64,000 bases of DNA, taken from NCBI RefSeq assembly GCF_901000735.1, contig NC_081542.1:41874375-41938374 (forward strand), read 5' to 3'. The stretch's first letter is position 1, and each line of letters opens with the position of its first letter. Both the position numbers and the translations under genes were made by a program. Shown here one piece after another: positions 1 through 11,900 of the stretch. The stretch comes from Corylus avellana. Lineage: Eukaryota; Streptophyta; Magnoliopsida; Fagales; Betulaceae. The notes under the pieces are model-generated. The model ran no database searches, had not been told where the DNA came from, and worked only from the letters and a program-made list of their open reading frames with translations.

Positions 1-465
1 GGTCATATGATTGGACTTGTTACGAGGTACAGTGACTGAAATTTTGCAAACTAAATAATTTATTGAGGTCAAAGAGGGGCTTTTTTTTTTTTTTAATCAG
101 ACATGCATCAATGCACTCTTTTTGCTATGCCCGTGACGTTATTCCAGTTCCACAATTTTGTGTTGTGATATCATTGATGTTATTGGTTATTGGTTTCTGT
201 ATTTTAATGTAGATGATTGGTAGTATGGCGATGCCAAATCCATGAGTATATATTTCCTTGGTTGAAGTTGGTGCTGCTTGCTACTAGGTTTTGTGTCATC
301 TGCATCATTTAAAACAGTAGGATGGGAATTACTGGTAGAATTTTCTTTTTTGATTTTTTTGCATTATCATCATCAACAATTCAGATTTTAAGCATGTTCC
401 TCTTTTTTTTTTTTTTTTTTGTATAAGTTTCTCAAAGATTGTTGATTGACTTTCACTTGATCCAG

Positions 466-1036
466 CAACGCAAGGCATGGTGGAGGAACAGTTATACCAC
501 ATCTGAACTTCAGCATTCCATGTGCCGCTCTGGAACCAATCTTCAAATTCTCAAAAGGTTATTGAGCTATTGCCTCTTTTAAACCACATGGAAGATAAGA
601 TGATTACACTTTTATTAACATTACCATCATATTAGAAAAGGTTCTGCTTCTATTATTCTTCAAAATATGATCCCAATTTTACTTTAAAAATTTTTAGCAG
701 TTCAGGTTCTTCTGAAAATTGGCTAGGAGTATGCTTGTGGTTGTATCTGATGACTTGGCTTTTCCTACAACAGATATGCAGGATCTTTCACTTCTTCGGA
801 GCCTTGATCAACCAAATGAACACCTTTCTTCTGTATGGGCATTGATGCCACAGCTATCCCCTAAGCCCCCTCCTTTGCCTGAGCTGCAGCAATCACCACC
901 AGAAGATAACAACAAAGAAGAGAAAGGTTCCCGTTTTGCTAAATTTATGGCTGAAAGACAGGAGTTGCTTAAAAAGTCCGGCCAACTTGGCAAGGTGGAA
1001 AGGCTTTCTGATAAGATTATCCTAAGCAAGTTATGA
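466..1036 (+). CDS. C-terminal two exons of an unrecognised protein (5' part outside window)
   Basis: I read two exons. The first is 466-557, after the acceptor TGATCCAG and before a GT donor at 558. The second is 774-1036, after the acceptor CCTACAACAG, ending in TGA. The intron is phase 1: the junction codon is G|AT, giving Asp. The joined tail reads ...[19 protein letters not shown]..., then a proline-rich stretch ([10 protein letters not shown]), an acidic patch ([10 protein letters not shown]) and a charged end ([16 protein letters not shown]). It looks like a genuine C-terminus, but I do not recognise the family and assign no function. An in-frame TGA at 713-715 rules out a second exon starting at the upstream AG at 700 in this frame. 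A different frame across 466-557 and 701-846 is also open, so the exon choice is not certain. Earlier exons lie left of the window. Confidence 0.5.
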
Positions 1037-2479
1037 ACACCTGGCGATTTTGTTGCACTGCATAATACAGCATCAAAAACAACACTCAGATCAAGTCCAT
1101 AATAGACTATCCGGAGCAAACAGGGGCAACACAAAAAAAGAACGAGAGAGAGAAGCACCTTGAGCGTATTGTTATGTTGTAAGGTTTATGAATAAGACGG
1201 TATATATTTGGATTGCGTTAAAATCTACTTTTGACAACAAAAGTTCCAACAAACATTATTAAATTAGCAATTGGTTTAAGGGAAAAATGTAAAATTAGTC
1301 TTTATGGTTTACCTGATTTACAATTAGCTCCATGTAGTATCAAAATGAACTCCAGGGCCCTTGATGTATGCTAAAAAAACAGTTTAGTCCCTACAATCAA
1401 ATTTCGTCTGCTAATTTAATGTATTCTGTTAGTGTGACATTGGTTTAAATAGGACGAGTATAACAATTTTATTGGTTCTTAACGTTTTATCCTATCAGAA
1501 TCTGTTAAGTCAGTGAATAAAATTTGACGGTAAGGGTTAAATTGTTTTTTTGGTATACCACAAAGATTTTCGAGTTCATTTTAATGCCACAAGGAATTAA
1601 TTGCAAATTAGGTAAATCACATGGACTGATATTAGGTGGTTTTAGCCACCTCCCATTTGATCATTTGGGGCGGCCGAATTACCCTAGCCATCGGTAACGT
1701 CAAGCCTCTACTTTTATAGGCCTATTCCTGTTTCCTATGATCTTTTGGTTGACTGACTATATAAAACTTGTTATCTTTGGTGGTGCACTTGTTTAGTTGA
1801 TTTGTGCAAGTATAATCCATATATGTTGCTTGTGATGATAATTTTTTGACAGATGTTCAGCAACTTCTTACCATTCATTGCCTGGATGACCTCAGGCTGC
1901 ACTGAAATATTCTAAAGAGTGGGTCGGTTGGTATATACTATATACCAATTATTCTAAAAACTGAAAAAAAGTGTCTGCGCAAAAGGAAAAGCCACTTTTC
2001 TTCAATTGGGGTGCGCACTCCAATCACAATCAGAGGAGGGGGGGATGCAGGTGGAGTGCAGGGTAAGTGGGCCCAGTTACCCGAATCAGATGGACCCGGA
2101 GCCCCACATTTACGTTTTAAATCGCTCCTCTTCGTCGTCGTCTTCTTCTTCTTCTTCAAACTAGAAAACAAAAATAATGCCTTCACCTTCTGCTACTTCT
2201 ATTCAACCTTCTTTTTTAACCTATGACGACATTGACGAGGCAGGGGAGGCGCTGCTCCTATGAAGGAAAACGACCTGACGTTTTTCCTTTTTTATTTATT
2301 TATTTTAGATGTCTGACGTGGCTTACTTATTACCCTTGGATTTCGGTATTTTTTTTTTATTTTTTATTTTTCAACACGGATTAAAATGGGAGGATATTTG
2401 GAGGGGAGCAGCTCCCCATGATGATAGTCCGAAATATATATAGTTCCTCGTAAGAAGAGAGATTCTGAGAGAGCGAGAG
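1037..2479. other. Intergenic: 3'UTR, one MITE, BAC1 promoter region
   Basis: This region holds the 3' flank of the left-edge gene, a foldback element at 1289-1635 (listed separately), and the upstream region of the carrier gene. A TATATATAG run at 2435-2443 and a small palindrome around 2404-2417 lie just before the carrier ATG at 2480. The TATA-like run is only about 37 bp from the ATG, so if it is used the 5'UTR is very short. Short reading frames here on both strands look like chance. Confidence 0.5.
1289..1635. mobile_element. MITE-like foldback element, family A, copy 1
   Basis: About 130 bp at the left end (AAATTAGTCTTTATGG..., TTTACCTGATTTACAATTAG) reappears in inverted orientation at the right end (...AATTGCAAATTAGGTAAATC, CATGGACTGAT). 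The two arms align as imperfect complements over most of their length, including the segment AAAATGAACTC and the phrase TTTAGTCCCTAC with its partner. No coding capacity is visible. A second copy lies at 25108-25356. Confidence 0.7.
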
Positions 2480-5400
2480 ATGGGGGAGACTTCCGCTTAC
2501 AAGGAGTACCTGGCAGGGTTACTCGCCGGTGTCGCCACTGTCATCACCGGCCACCCCTTCGACACCGTCAAGGTAACTGTAACTACACAAACATATGCTC
2601 ATGTACTTTTTATTTTATTTTTTAATTTTTTTTTATGTTTCAGTTTGGCGATTCTAATGTTGTGATATATGGTCTTTATTTTAGTGCATTTTGCTTTCAT
2701 GGGTGTCAGACTTTTCTGATTGGAAGTCTAATTGGTACGAGCTGGAGTAACCATTGACACCCTAAAGTTTAATCTGGGACAATCTTCTTTTGTTTTGTTT
2801 TGTTTTTTTTTTCATGATTAATAAAATGAAAAGTTAGTGGGTTTATATCAACAATAACTATGGAGATGGGATTTAGATTGGTATTAGTTGAATTATTCTT
2901 TCAATTACATTTGTTAAAAAGGATATCTTTAGGTATATTCTGCCCATTTAGGCGATTTCGGTATCGCTGTGAATTGCTAGTAACATGGTTACTAGATTTT
3001 TTGAAAGTTGGAATTTTTAATCATAGAGAATTTCATTTTGTAATTAATAGAAGAAAGGAAGGGTAAGTATGACTGGTGCATTCATTTAAGTGCAATTCTT
3101 TCTTCCATTTTAAGCATTGAGCTTCCCTTAGCTTTATTAAAAGCTTTGGATGTATAAGGTTGCTGCATGTTTAAGTTGTGCAATGTGAAGGACAGATGAT
3201 TGGTAATTGATATAAATACTGAAGTTCTTCGTTGTAATGCGAACTACAAATTTAAGCATTTCTTTGCACGGATTCCTCATCACAACTCATCAGAATTAGT
3301 AAATAGATTCCTACTCAACAATTTAATGGTATCCGGCACTACTTTTTTGCTTCTGTTGTTCTTATGTAAAACTTGGTCAAGTAGAATACATATATCATCA
3401 TTATCATCATTTTTGTGATCTTGATTTTGTTTCAGCTTCTTTTGGAAGATTCTACGATGATCAGGTTGCACTCTTTTGATGTTGTAAAAGTTTCCCTTTT
3501 TATGATTATTGATGAAATCAGGACACCTTGGGACTCTAATATCTTAAAATATGACCATTTGTATGTTGAAAATGAGTGAGCTTATTTCATGTATTTGCTA
3601 GTTTTGCAGTAACAATAGCAGTGTGTTCTTAAGCTTCTCTTGGATGTTTAATTCATTTATTAGGTGAAGCTGCAAAAGCACAATACTGAAGCACATGGGG
3701 TTACATACAGGAGTGGTTTACATTGTACTGCTAGGATACTGAAGACTGAGGGAGTATGGTTCTCAAACTTTTTCTTGCGAGAGACAAAAATAAGCCATGA
3801 TTATCTCCGTATGTGCAATTTAGGTTAATAAAAGGTTAGAGTAAACTTTGTTGTTTAGTTAATTGTTTCAGCTAGCAATTCAAACGAATCATCCTATAAG
3901 TCAATTATAAATACTGACAAGTTGCCGAATGATTAGGGATAGTATATTTTTGCTATCAATAAATCTGTAATTAACTTCAATATTCACTATGTGAGATGAT
4001 TTCTTTGGTGATCCATCAATAACAAGAGTCCAGAAAGAGGTATAACCTGATCTTAAATTGCTCATTGCATGATGGACCTTGTTATCTTGCATGCACTCAA
4101 CTTTATATAAATAGTTACCTTTTATCTTACTTTGCACTAAACAGATTAACCTAGTTATATAAGGATAGTTTGCAGATTTACCGTTAAGTACTCATCCCCC
4201 TCCATGGTTGGCCAAGATGCACCTATTCTAGCTGTAACTTTCACCTTCTAAAGTTCAACTTAGTTTGGGTCCAACTACACAGGTTGAACCCCATAAGAAG
4301 GTGCATAAAAGCCTTCAGATTGCCAGGGAAGTTTGTGGAATGTCATATCTTGCATTATGCAGGTAATCTGGAAGTTAAGTACTCATATAGTCTATAATGG
4401 TCAGTTCAACATTAACATTAAGGCGGCTAGTTGAGGATGAGGTCACTAGTGTTCATTTGGCATCTGCAGTTAGCCTAATATATAAAGACATCAGTTATAC
4501 AATGAATGGGATACTAAATTTATGGAAAATGATTCTAATGGGATACTAAATTTATGGAAAATGATTCTAAGATATGCTATAAACATTTTGTTAATGGTTT
4601 GTAAAATTTGGGCTAGTCATCTTAACATAAATTCATGAGTAATGCAAAAGCTTAAAGTTACTTCCATTCCTTTCTCCCAACTCTTCACAGGAGTATAGAT
4701 TAGGTATAAATCCTGGTGCAGGTTGAATGACATTGACATTTCTCATAATTTAATGGTTAAAAATACAGCAAAAAGTATTTCGATTTAGGTCAAACTCACA
4801 TAAGAGTCTTAGTATCTATTATTTGTTCCTATATTAATTTGAATATTTTGAGGTATTGAAATAAACCCAACATTTCAATTATCTTAGGAAAATTTTTTGG
4901 AAAGGGAAAGCCATAATATTGACTGCCTTTTAACTGCTGAAATGATTTATAAAGGAGTGGCCCCAAAATTGAATTCACTTTTCTCTTTCTCTGTTTTGTT
5001 TTCTTTTTGTCTAAAAATAATTGTTCAAGTTGTTCTTTTTCCTGTAAAGCAGCTTTTCCCTCTTAAGTTATGAAGCAACATCCCTGTCTTTCAAAAATTA
5101 GTGGGTTAGCTGTGTTGTATAGTCTGTAATGCATCAAAATGCGACTGTAAAACACAAAATCCTATCTCTTCTATCCAGTTTATATAGCATTCTATGCCCA
5201 TTAAAATGCATGAAGCTCTCTATTTCAAGAGTCACCAACTTTTAAATTGCTCCGAAATGACAATGTAGATTGTTTTTGCTTCCCATCTCGGCTTGGGGTT
5301 TGGGGTGGGTCAGGGGTTTGTAGGATTTGAATTTTCCACACATCTTTCCTCCTGGAGGAACTGAGTGAAACTTGTCTTTGACAGATTAGAGGACTTTATA

Positions 5401-6861
5401 GAGGTGCAACATCATCTTTTGTTGGGATGGCTTTTGAGAGTTCGCTTCTTTTTGGCATTTATTCCCAAACAAAGCAGTCACTACAGGTTTGCTTTATTTG
5501 GATAAGCTTCTAACTGATTTTATTTTCCATCAATCACTTAGATGATTTGCGGTTATATTTCTTCTGAAGGGTTCTTGCCAGGGGTGGAACTATATCGTGG
5601 CCACCATGTTTTCCCCAAATTTTTTACCCTTATAACCCCTTTAAAAATTAAATTTTCACCCCCCAAATTCTTAATTTTTTTTAGCTTTACCCTTCCTCTG
5701 CGCCTGCGTCTTGCATCTGTTAAGACTGTTATATGGTTACATAACAACCTTTCAATTTTATCTTTGCTCTGCTCATGAAGGGAGGTGTACAAAGTAGTGG
5801 CCCACAGCTCCAAGTAATAATTCCTTCTGCAGCTTATAGCGGAGCTCTTATCAGCTTTGTGTTATGTCCATCAGAGCTTGTGAAGGTAAATGAATTGGAG
5901 GGCTTGTAGGTTGCACGACTGTTTTCTTATTCACTCTGTTGTTTCTGATGGTACTCTTGTCACACTGAGCTCTTCAGTGTAGGATGCAAGTTCAAGGCAC
6001 CGACTCTTTGGTTCCAAGGTCAAGGAGATACAGTAGTCCCCTTGATTGCGCCCTTAAAGCCGTAAAAACAGAAGGGGTGAGAAAATCCTCTCCATTTGGC
6101 AACATTATAAATGATGCGGTTTTGAGCTGACATAACACCTTTCAGGTTACGGGCATTTTTCGTGGAGGTTTTACAACATTGCTAAGAGAAACTATTGGCA
6201 ATGCAGTCTTTTTTAGCGTTTATGAGTATGTCCGTTATTACATGCATTCACGACTAAAAGCTGCTTCATCTGAAAACAGCCACTTGATTGACGTGGGGAT
6301 TGGGATTGTGAGTGGTGGCCTTGGTGGTGTTGGTGTATGCCTCTTGAAACCTTCAGCATATTTCTGAATAAAGAATGTTACATTTCACTCATTTCAATCT
6401 CTGATTCAGCAACCATTCATATTGTGAATTTTTCTCCTCCCTTCTTCCAGTTTTGGACTGCTGTTTTGCCCCTCGATGTGGCAAAAACCTTAATTCAGAC
6501 TACCCCAGATAAAAGTTCTACAAGAAATCCTTTTCAAATCTTGAGCTCGGTAAGTTGTCCTGATTTCCTCCATTTCATGATTGTCATTAATGGCAGCCTT
6601 CTTGTCTCTTCTCCATTTACAGAAAGGAAGAAAAGAAAGAGAGGAAAGCCTTCTTTTTTTTTTTCCCTTATTTTCTTCCTTTTGGGGTTTAGAAGAGAGA
6701 GAAGCTGAATGTGTCTTCTTTTGTAGATTTACAGGAGGGCTGGAGTTAAAGGATGCTATACAGGTCTTGGTCCTACCATAGTTCGGGCTTTTCCTGCCAA
6801 TGCAGCAGCAATCGTTACTTGGGAGCTAGCTATGAAACTTTTAGGCATCAGGCATGACTGA
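2480..6861 (+). CDS. BAC1: Mitochondrial basic amino acid (arginine) carrier, BAC1 type
   Basis: This is an inner-membrane carrier of the mitochondrial carrier (SLC25) family. The Arabidopsis relative BAC1 exchanges arginine and other basic amino acids and feeds mitochondrial arginase. There are eight exons: 2480-2572, 3664-3753, 5385-5486, 5781-5885, 5978-6076, 6146-6334, 6451-6549 and 6727-6861. All junctions are phase 0 with GT-AG ends, giving 303 aa (about 310 in Arabidopsis). The three carrier signatures are HPFDTVK (residues 25-31), CPSELVK (124-130) and LPLDVAK (199-205), one per repeat. The start MGETSAYKEY and the end MKLLGIRHD match the family, and I identified it by overall similarity to BAC1 as I know it. 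It lies tail-to-tail with the SPL gene. Introns carry AT-rich filler and a 32-bp tandem repeat. No disruption is seen. Confidence 0.95.
4505..4568. repeat. Exact 32-bp tandem duplication in carrier intron 2
   Basis: Two adjacent identical copies of a 32-bp unit that begins AATGGGATACTAAATTTATG, at 4505-4536 and 4537-4568. The lack of divergence suggests a recent slippage or duplication event. Confidence 0.9.
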
Positions 6862-8534
6862 GGACGGCGTTTTGTTCTTCAATTACCAAATGCTTTAATT
6901 TTCTCTCCCGGCCCATTACCTACAGCACATCCACTCGTTTCTGCTTGCCAAGATTTCATCCAGAAAGTTATTGACACGGTCTGACCTGGGAGTGCTGATA
7001 TTTCACTTGATTTTTTGGAAATGAAGCTCCAACATCTTATTTGATAGTCCATTAATTAGCAGGATGGACTGACAAAAGTGATTTCTTTTGAATCATTGTG
7101 ATTTTTCTTTTAAGAGCCTCTTCGCCGCTGCTTCGCCCCTTTTTCCATTGTAGGGTGGTTGCAAGATTGACTTAATAGAGTCGTTGAAGATGATGCTCAT
7201 GCATTTCAGTTTAAGTTAGGTGAGCTTGAGCTTTGTAAAATTTTCAAGACTGATTGTAATGCTCGTTAGCTTGCAACATTTTTTAAGTGCTGGACAAGTC
7301 TGCTCAGGAAATATAAATTGTTACCTCTATGAATGATTATGATGATATCTCAAATTGAAGTTTTACAAATGAACAGACTAGGTTGCAGCTAAGGCCAAGA
7401 ACTACCAGTTTCTTGGGCTTAGGATTATAGACCGTTCAGCCATTAGTTTGTAACCAAATAAATTGAAGGTTGCAAAAATTGGCTCGCTCCCTTTCTGTGG
7501 TTGGCTGCAGACGTATGATATATGGTTCCTTTGCTTTGCCTTGTGGTGGCTAGCATGATGTATCCCTCTCTATCCATATCAAGTCATATACAAACAATCT
7601 CAAGAGATTAAATCAAACCCATTTATTAAATTACTAGAAATCAATCTAGTAAGACAAGGAGAAGAAAACCATATCAAGGAACAAGCACATCTAAACTAAC
7701 TTGTGAATGCCAAGTTGCCAATAATAACTAATTTTAATGCCCAATACCATCTCTTTCTTTCTTATTATAAAGGGTTTCAATTTTGGCCACAACCGTCTCT
7801 TTTTTCGAAAGATTATGAGTTGAGTTGCATATGCATGCATCCTTTATAGTGTGGACATTGCTCGACAGTTTTTGACATGACTTGCAAACTTGACACGAAT
7901 ACAATACAACCTGCAAATTCCGACATAAAAATGTCGGATTAAGGTTGATTTATATAGTCTTGTACCCATGTCTCGACACGACTTAAATTCAATTTGTCAA
8001 CATGATTCCCTCGCTAATCTACACAACGTCATTGCTATCTCACCTCACCCCCACAAGTTCAAGGACAACAGTTGCGAAGACTATTACAGTGGGCTACCAT
8101 GCATCTTTTAAAGCAGTAGCAGAATCTGTCCCTTGCATTTGTGAGTTAAGCAATTGTGCAGTCTCATCACTACCTGTTCAATAATGTTCCTTTTTTGGCT
8201 GCGTATTGGGGGCCTATACATGCTTCAAGAATCCTTTTGAGACGTGTGGATATATATATGTTCCCCCCTTTCCAGGCAACGAAGCAAATGGTGGTCATAT
8301 TAGATGTTAAATGTTTTCTGTCACCCATAATAGCATATACCACCCTGCTTCATTCAACTAACCATGTTTTTATTTGACGATTAAGACCAACTTCTTTGTC
8401 CACAAGGCACCAAATAATGTTAGGTGAATTGGGAAAACTTACCTTCGCTGCAAACACAGCTTGAAAAGGGTGAGCTCATGGATTTCCTGAGGCTGAGCAC
8501 TTCTGAAAATATATATATATATATATTAACCTTG

Positions 8535-8576
<42 letters not shown>

Positions 8577-8600
8577 TAATGGAAAAGTTCCAACCCAAGC
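6862..8600. other. Convergent intergenic region between BAC1 and SPL genes
   Basis: This holds the BAC1 3'UTR (likely a few hundred bases after 6861) and the far 3' flank of the SPL gene. Around 7860-7990 there is a dispersed-repeat phrase (GACACGA..., TCTCGACACGACTTAA) that resembles segments near 20.6, 26.3, 27.3 and 46.5 kb. I see no convincing gene. Confidence 0.4.
8509..8573. repeat. AT dinucleotide microsatellite
   Basis: Two (AT)n tracts, about 8509-8526 and 8536-8573, separated by a short unique spacer. They lie in the 3' flank of the SPL gene. Confidence 0.9.
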
Positions 8601-8819
8601 AAATGGAGCACAAGTGGAGAAGAAATTCATGTAAATGGAACAAATAGAGACACATTGCTTTAGAAGGGTAGTCAATATAGCAATGATTTACACTTTTTGA
8701 TAGCAACCACCAGTAAGGCACAGTTGTATGGTGCCAAATGCTGATAGGCAATAATTATTATAGTGTATGTATAGATAAACTCAACAGCAGTAGTGCATAT
8801 ATAGTGAAAGCCAAGCCAT

Positions 8820-8839
8820 TGACAGAAGAGAGAGAGCCC
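8820..8839 (-). promoter_or_regulatory. miR156 target site in the SPL 3'UTR
   Basis: The minus strand reads GGGCTCTCTCTCTTCTGTCA, 82-101 nt after the SPL stop codon. The canonical SPL site complementary to miR156 is GTGCTCTCTCTCTTCTGTCA. The site keeps the characteristic mismatch opposite miRNA position 14 and adds one opposite position 19; pairing at positions 1-13 is perfect. By family precedent (SPL3/4/5), miR156 represses these transcripts through such 3'UTR sites during the juvenile phase. The plus strand resembles mature miR156, but no complementary arm is nearby, so it is a target site and not a MIR gene. Confidence 0.92.
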
Positions 8840-8920
8840 TAATATAGAGAAGTTGTTTTGTGGGAGAGAGGTCCAAATCTCTCTTCCATAAGCTTAATTA
8901 CCTCTGGTTAATAACCCTTT

Positions 8921-11900
8921 TCAGTTGGAGCCTTCTCTGGGAAAGTCAGATGAGCTTTTCCTACGCCTCTCATTGTGTCCAGCCAGGCGCTTGCGACAAC
9001 TCCTTTTATATTCATCGAACTCTGATAGATCATGGAACCTGTAATGCAACATTTCAAAGAAACTATCATGAAGGAAAACAAACTTTGTCCTTCTACTTTC
9101 TCCATTATTAGGTGCCTTTGTCCTTCATTTTTTCTTCTTCTCATTTCCTTTGTATCTCTTTAGTGAGTTACACTAACTTCATGGCAGAAAAACTAACAAG
9201 CAAACATAGTGGCAGTAGGGTGTGTTTTGTGATCTATCTGGTATCAAACCTTGTTTAGTTTCTGTGTTGTGTTTATTTTTGCAAGGCGTGTTGATAGAAG
9301 GTTTAAGAAAATGTTTTTGTTGTGGGATAATGATGACTTTAGGATTAGAGAGTCGGAGTTTATTGGATGATATGAACCATTTCATTTTCCTTGCTGTTGA
9401 AGAGTGGATCTACTAATAGAGGTGATGTTGAGTAGATCCTTTGTGCATTTGAAGTGTTAAAAAGGAAAGCCTCATCTTTTGAAAGAAATGATGGATTTTT
9501 TAATAAAAGATGTGATATATGTGCCTAGGGTAATGAAATGAATCTTTTTTAAGCAATAGAACGTGTTAGATAGGTTAAAGGTGGGATTTTTTGGAGTTTA
9601 GGAGTTTTTCCCTAGAAACCGTTCCAACAATCCAGGTAAAGTTTGAATGATCAGACCGTTCCAATGGTCCCTGAGTCGTTCCAACGGTTCGGCTGACAAA
9701 ATGCTTAGAAGTATAAGTTCTAGATTTTAGGTGAGGCTCTTGTCTAAAGTGTGACTAATAGTAAAATCTTTTGCAGACGAAGGAGCCGAAGTTTACAAGG
9801 AGTACCAAGAGGATCTGTACGACCAAGGTGAGTAAAACTTACATAGAAACTACACACCAACATTTTTAGCATGTATACTTTGATACTAACTTGCATACTC
9901 TTTATCAGCATGAAATGTTTTGTTCTAAATGTTGTGAAGTCTACATGTTGTGCAAATGAAATATCTAAGAAAATTAATGAATATTCATATGATTTTGTAA
10001 ACTCATGCATCGATAGGGAAATTGTTAATATTCCTATATGACATGTCTAAGGACTACTCTCATCAAGCCTATGACTGCTAGTATCTCAATTTACAACATG
10101 TCCTCCTTTGGATGTAAAGCTCAAGCCAACACCAATGGAAAGAATTGATCCTCCAGAGTTTCAACCTCAAAGTGGCAGACATTTTTCTCCCTAATAGTGT
10201 GGTATGAAAGAATGATCTCCCATCTTTTTGATCAAGGTTCAGTAGACAATATCCTTAATATTTAAGTCTACCATAATTTTGATGAAGATAATATTTCTTG
10301 AGTCCTAGATAGGAAAGGGAACTTCGCTGTCAAATCAACTTATAATATACTAATTCAAGACAGAACCCTCCATTAAGACCCTCTTGGTTCAAAATCCTGG
10401 GACAGACTTTGGAAAGAAAGAATTCATAAGATATTGAAGTTTCTAATATGGAAGCTAGAGTGGAATTCTATCCCAGTCAAAGCAAAGCTGGGGAATGTTC
10501 TACACCTTCAAGAAGAAGATCTAAGCTGTTCTCTAGGATGCTAGGGCAAGAGTCTCCTTGTCTGTTCTTTATTTATTTTATATTTGCCCAGAAAAGAAGG
10601 GTAGGATGAGAATGGACCTTATGTACAACACTTGTACTATTTATGCCAAACTCTTTCCAAAAACATGACGAGTATAAGTTTATGCGTGTAGAGTAGGGAT
10701 TGGTTTCTCCCTTGGCACTAGTCTAGCTCGGTAGCTAGACAAAAAGAACACTATTGCTAGCGACTCCATAGGTGTTGGTTTAGGCAATTGGATCATGAGA
10801 ATGTAGTAATGTTAGAAGGATGACTCTTGTTCGTTCTTTGTCATCCCAAATGTGACATGACTTTTAACATCACTATGGAATTAGATAATTATTATTGAAT
10901 TTTAATCTATTGGTGATTTTAAAAGTCACACCACATTTGAAATCACGCAAAGAGGACCAGAGTCTTCCTTCTAGCATTACTCATGAGAATGAAGACTCGC
11001 AATGGGTTAAGGTATTAGGAACGGCTGGTCATGAGTTATTGAGTGATTTGGAGTTAGCTAGTTTTAATTTTTTTTTTTAAGAGGAAACTTCACTTTGGCC
11101 CCCTGAACTTTCATCTGATTTTACAAACCCCCCCTGAACTTCCAAATCTCTCATTTTGGACCCCTGAACTTTCAACTACTCTCAATTAGAACCTTTCCGT
11201 TAATTTTAGCCGTTAAAAATACAAAAAAGACCAAAATGTCCTTGATTTTCATTTTTTTAAAAATAAAAAAAAAAAAACATTTTGAAAGTTGAAATTTTAT
11301 ACAAAAGTCAAGGGTAAGTAACGTTTAAAATCTGACGGAGGGGTCCATATTGAGAGTAATTGAAAGTTCAGGGGTCCAAAATGAGAGATTTGAAAGTTCA
11401 GAGAGGGTTTGTAAAATCGAGTGGAAGTTTAGGGAGCCAAAGTAAAGTTTTCCTTTTTTTTTATTATAAATAAATAGAGATGGGGTCCCAATAATCATCC
11501 CAATGGGTTAAGCATATCATGTGCGCAACCCATGTGGATATAACAAATTACATTTGGCATCACCCTTTTGTTAGGGATAGTATAACAACCCAAGGAAAAG
11601 CGCTAACTACATTTGAACTATCAGTCCAAAATGACTAGTCAATTTGGAACTTCCCTAGAATTCATTATAATACTCAATTTTACCTAGTAATTAGACAATG
11701 TGAAACTTAGCACTCATGACTATCTCTTATAAACCACTCACTCTATGTGGGCTACTAATCTCTTTCCAATATGGGACTTGGGTGTTACAAACCCCCTCTT
11801 AAATTCCTGACATCCTCATCAGGGCCACGTCATGCAGTGCTCCAGTACCACATGGCATGACGTTACTAGGTGACTCTAATACCATTTGTAACGACCTAGG

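Noticed and set aside
8819..8839. Plus-strand TTGACAGAAGAGAGAGAGCC looks like mature miR156/157
   Set aside because: No complementary star arm lies within 200 nt on either side, and the minus strand is the 3'UTR of an SPL gene, so it is a target site.
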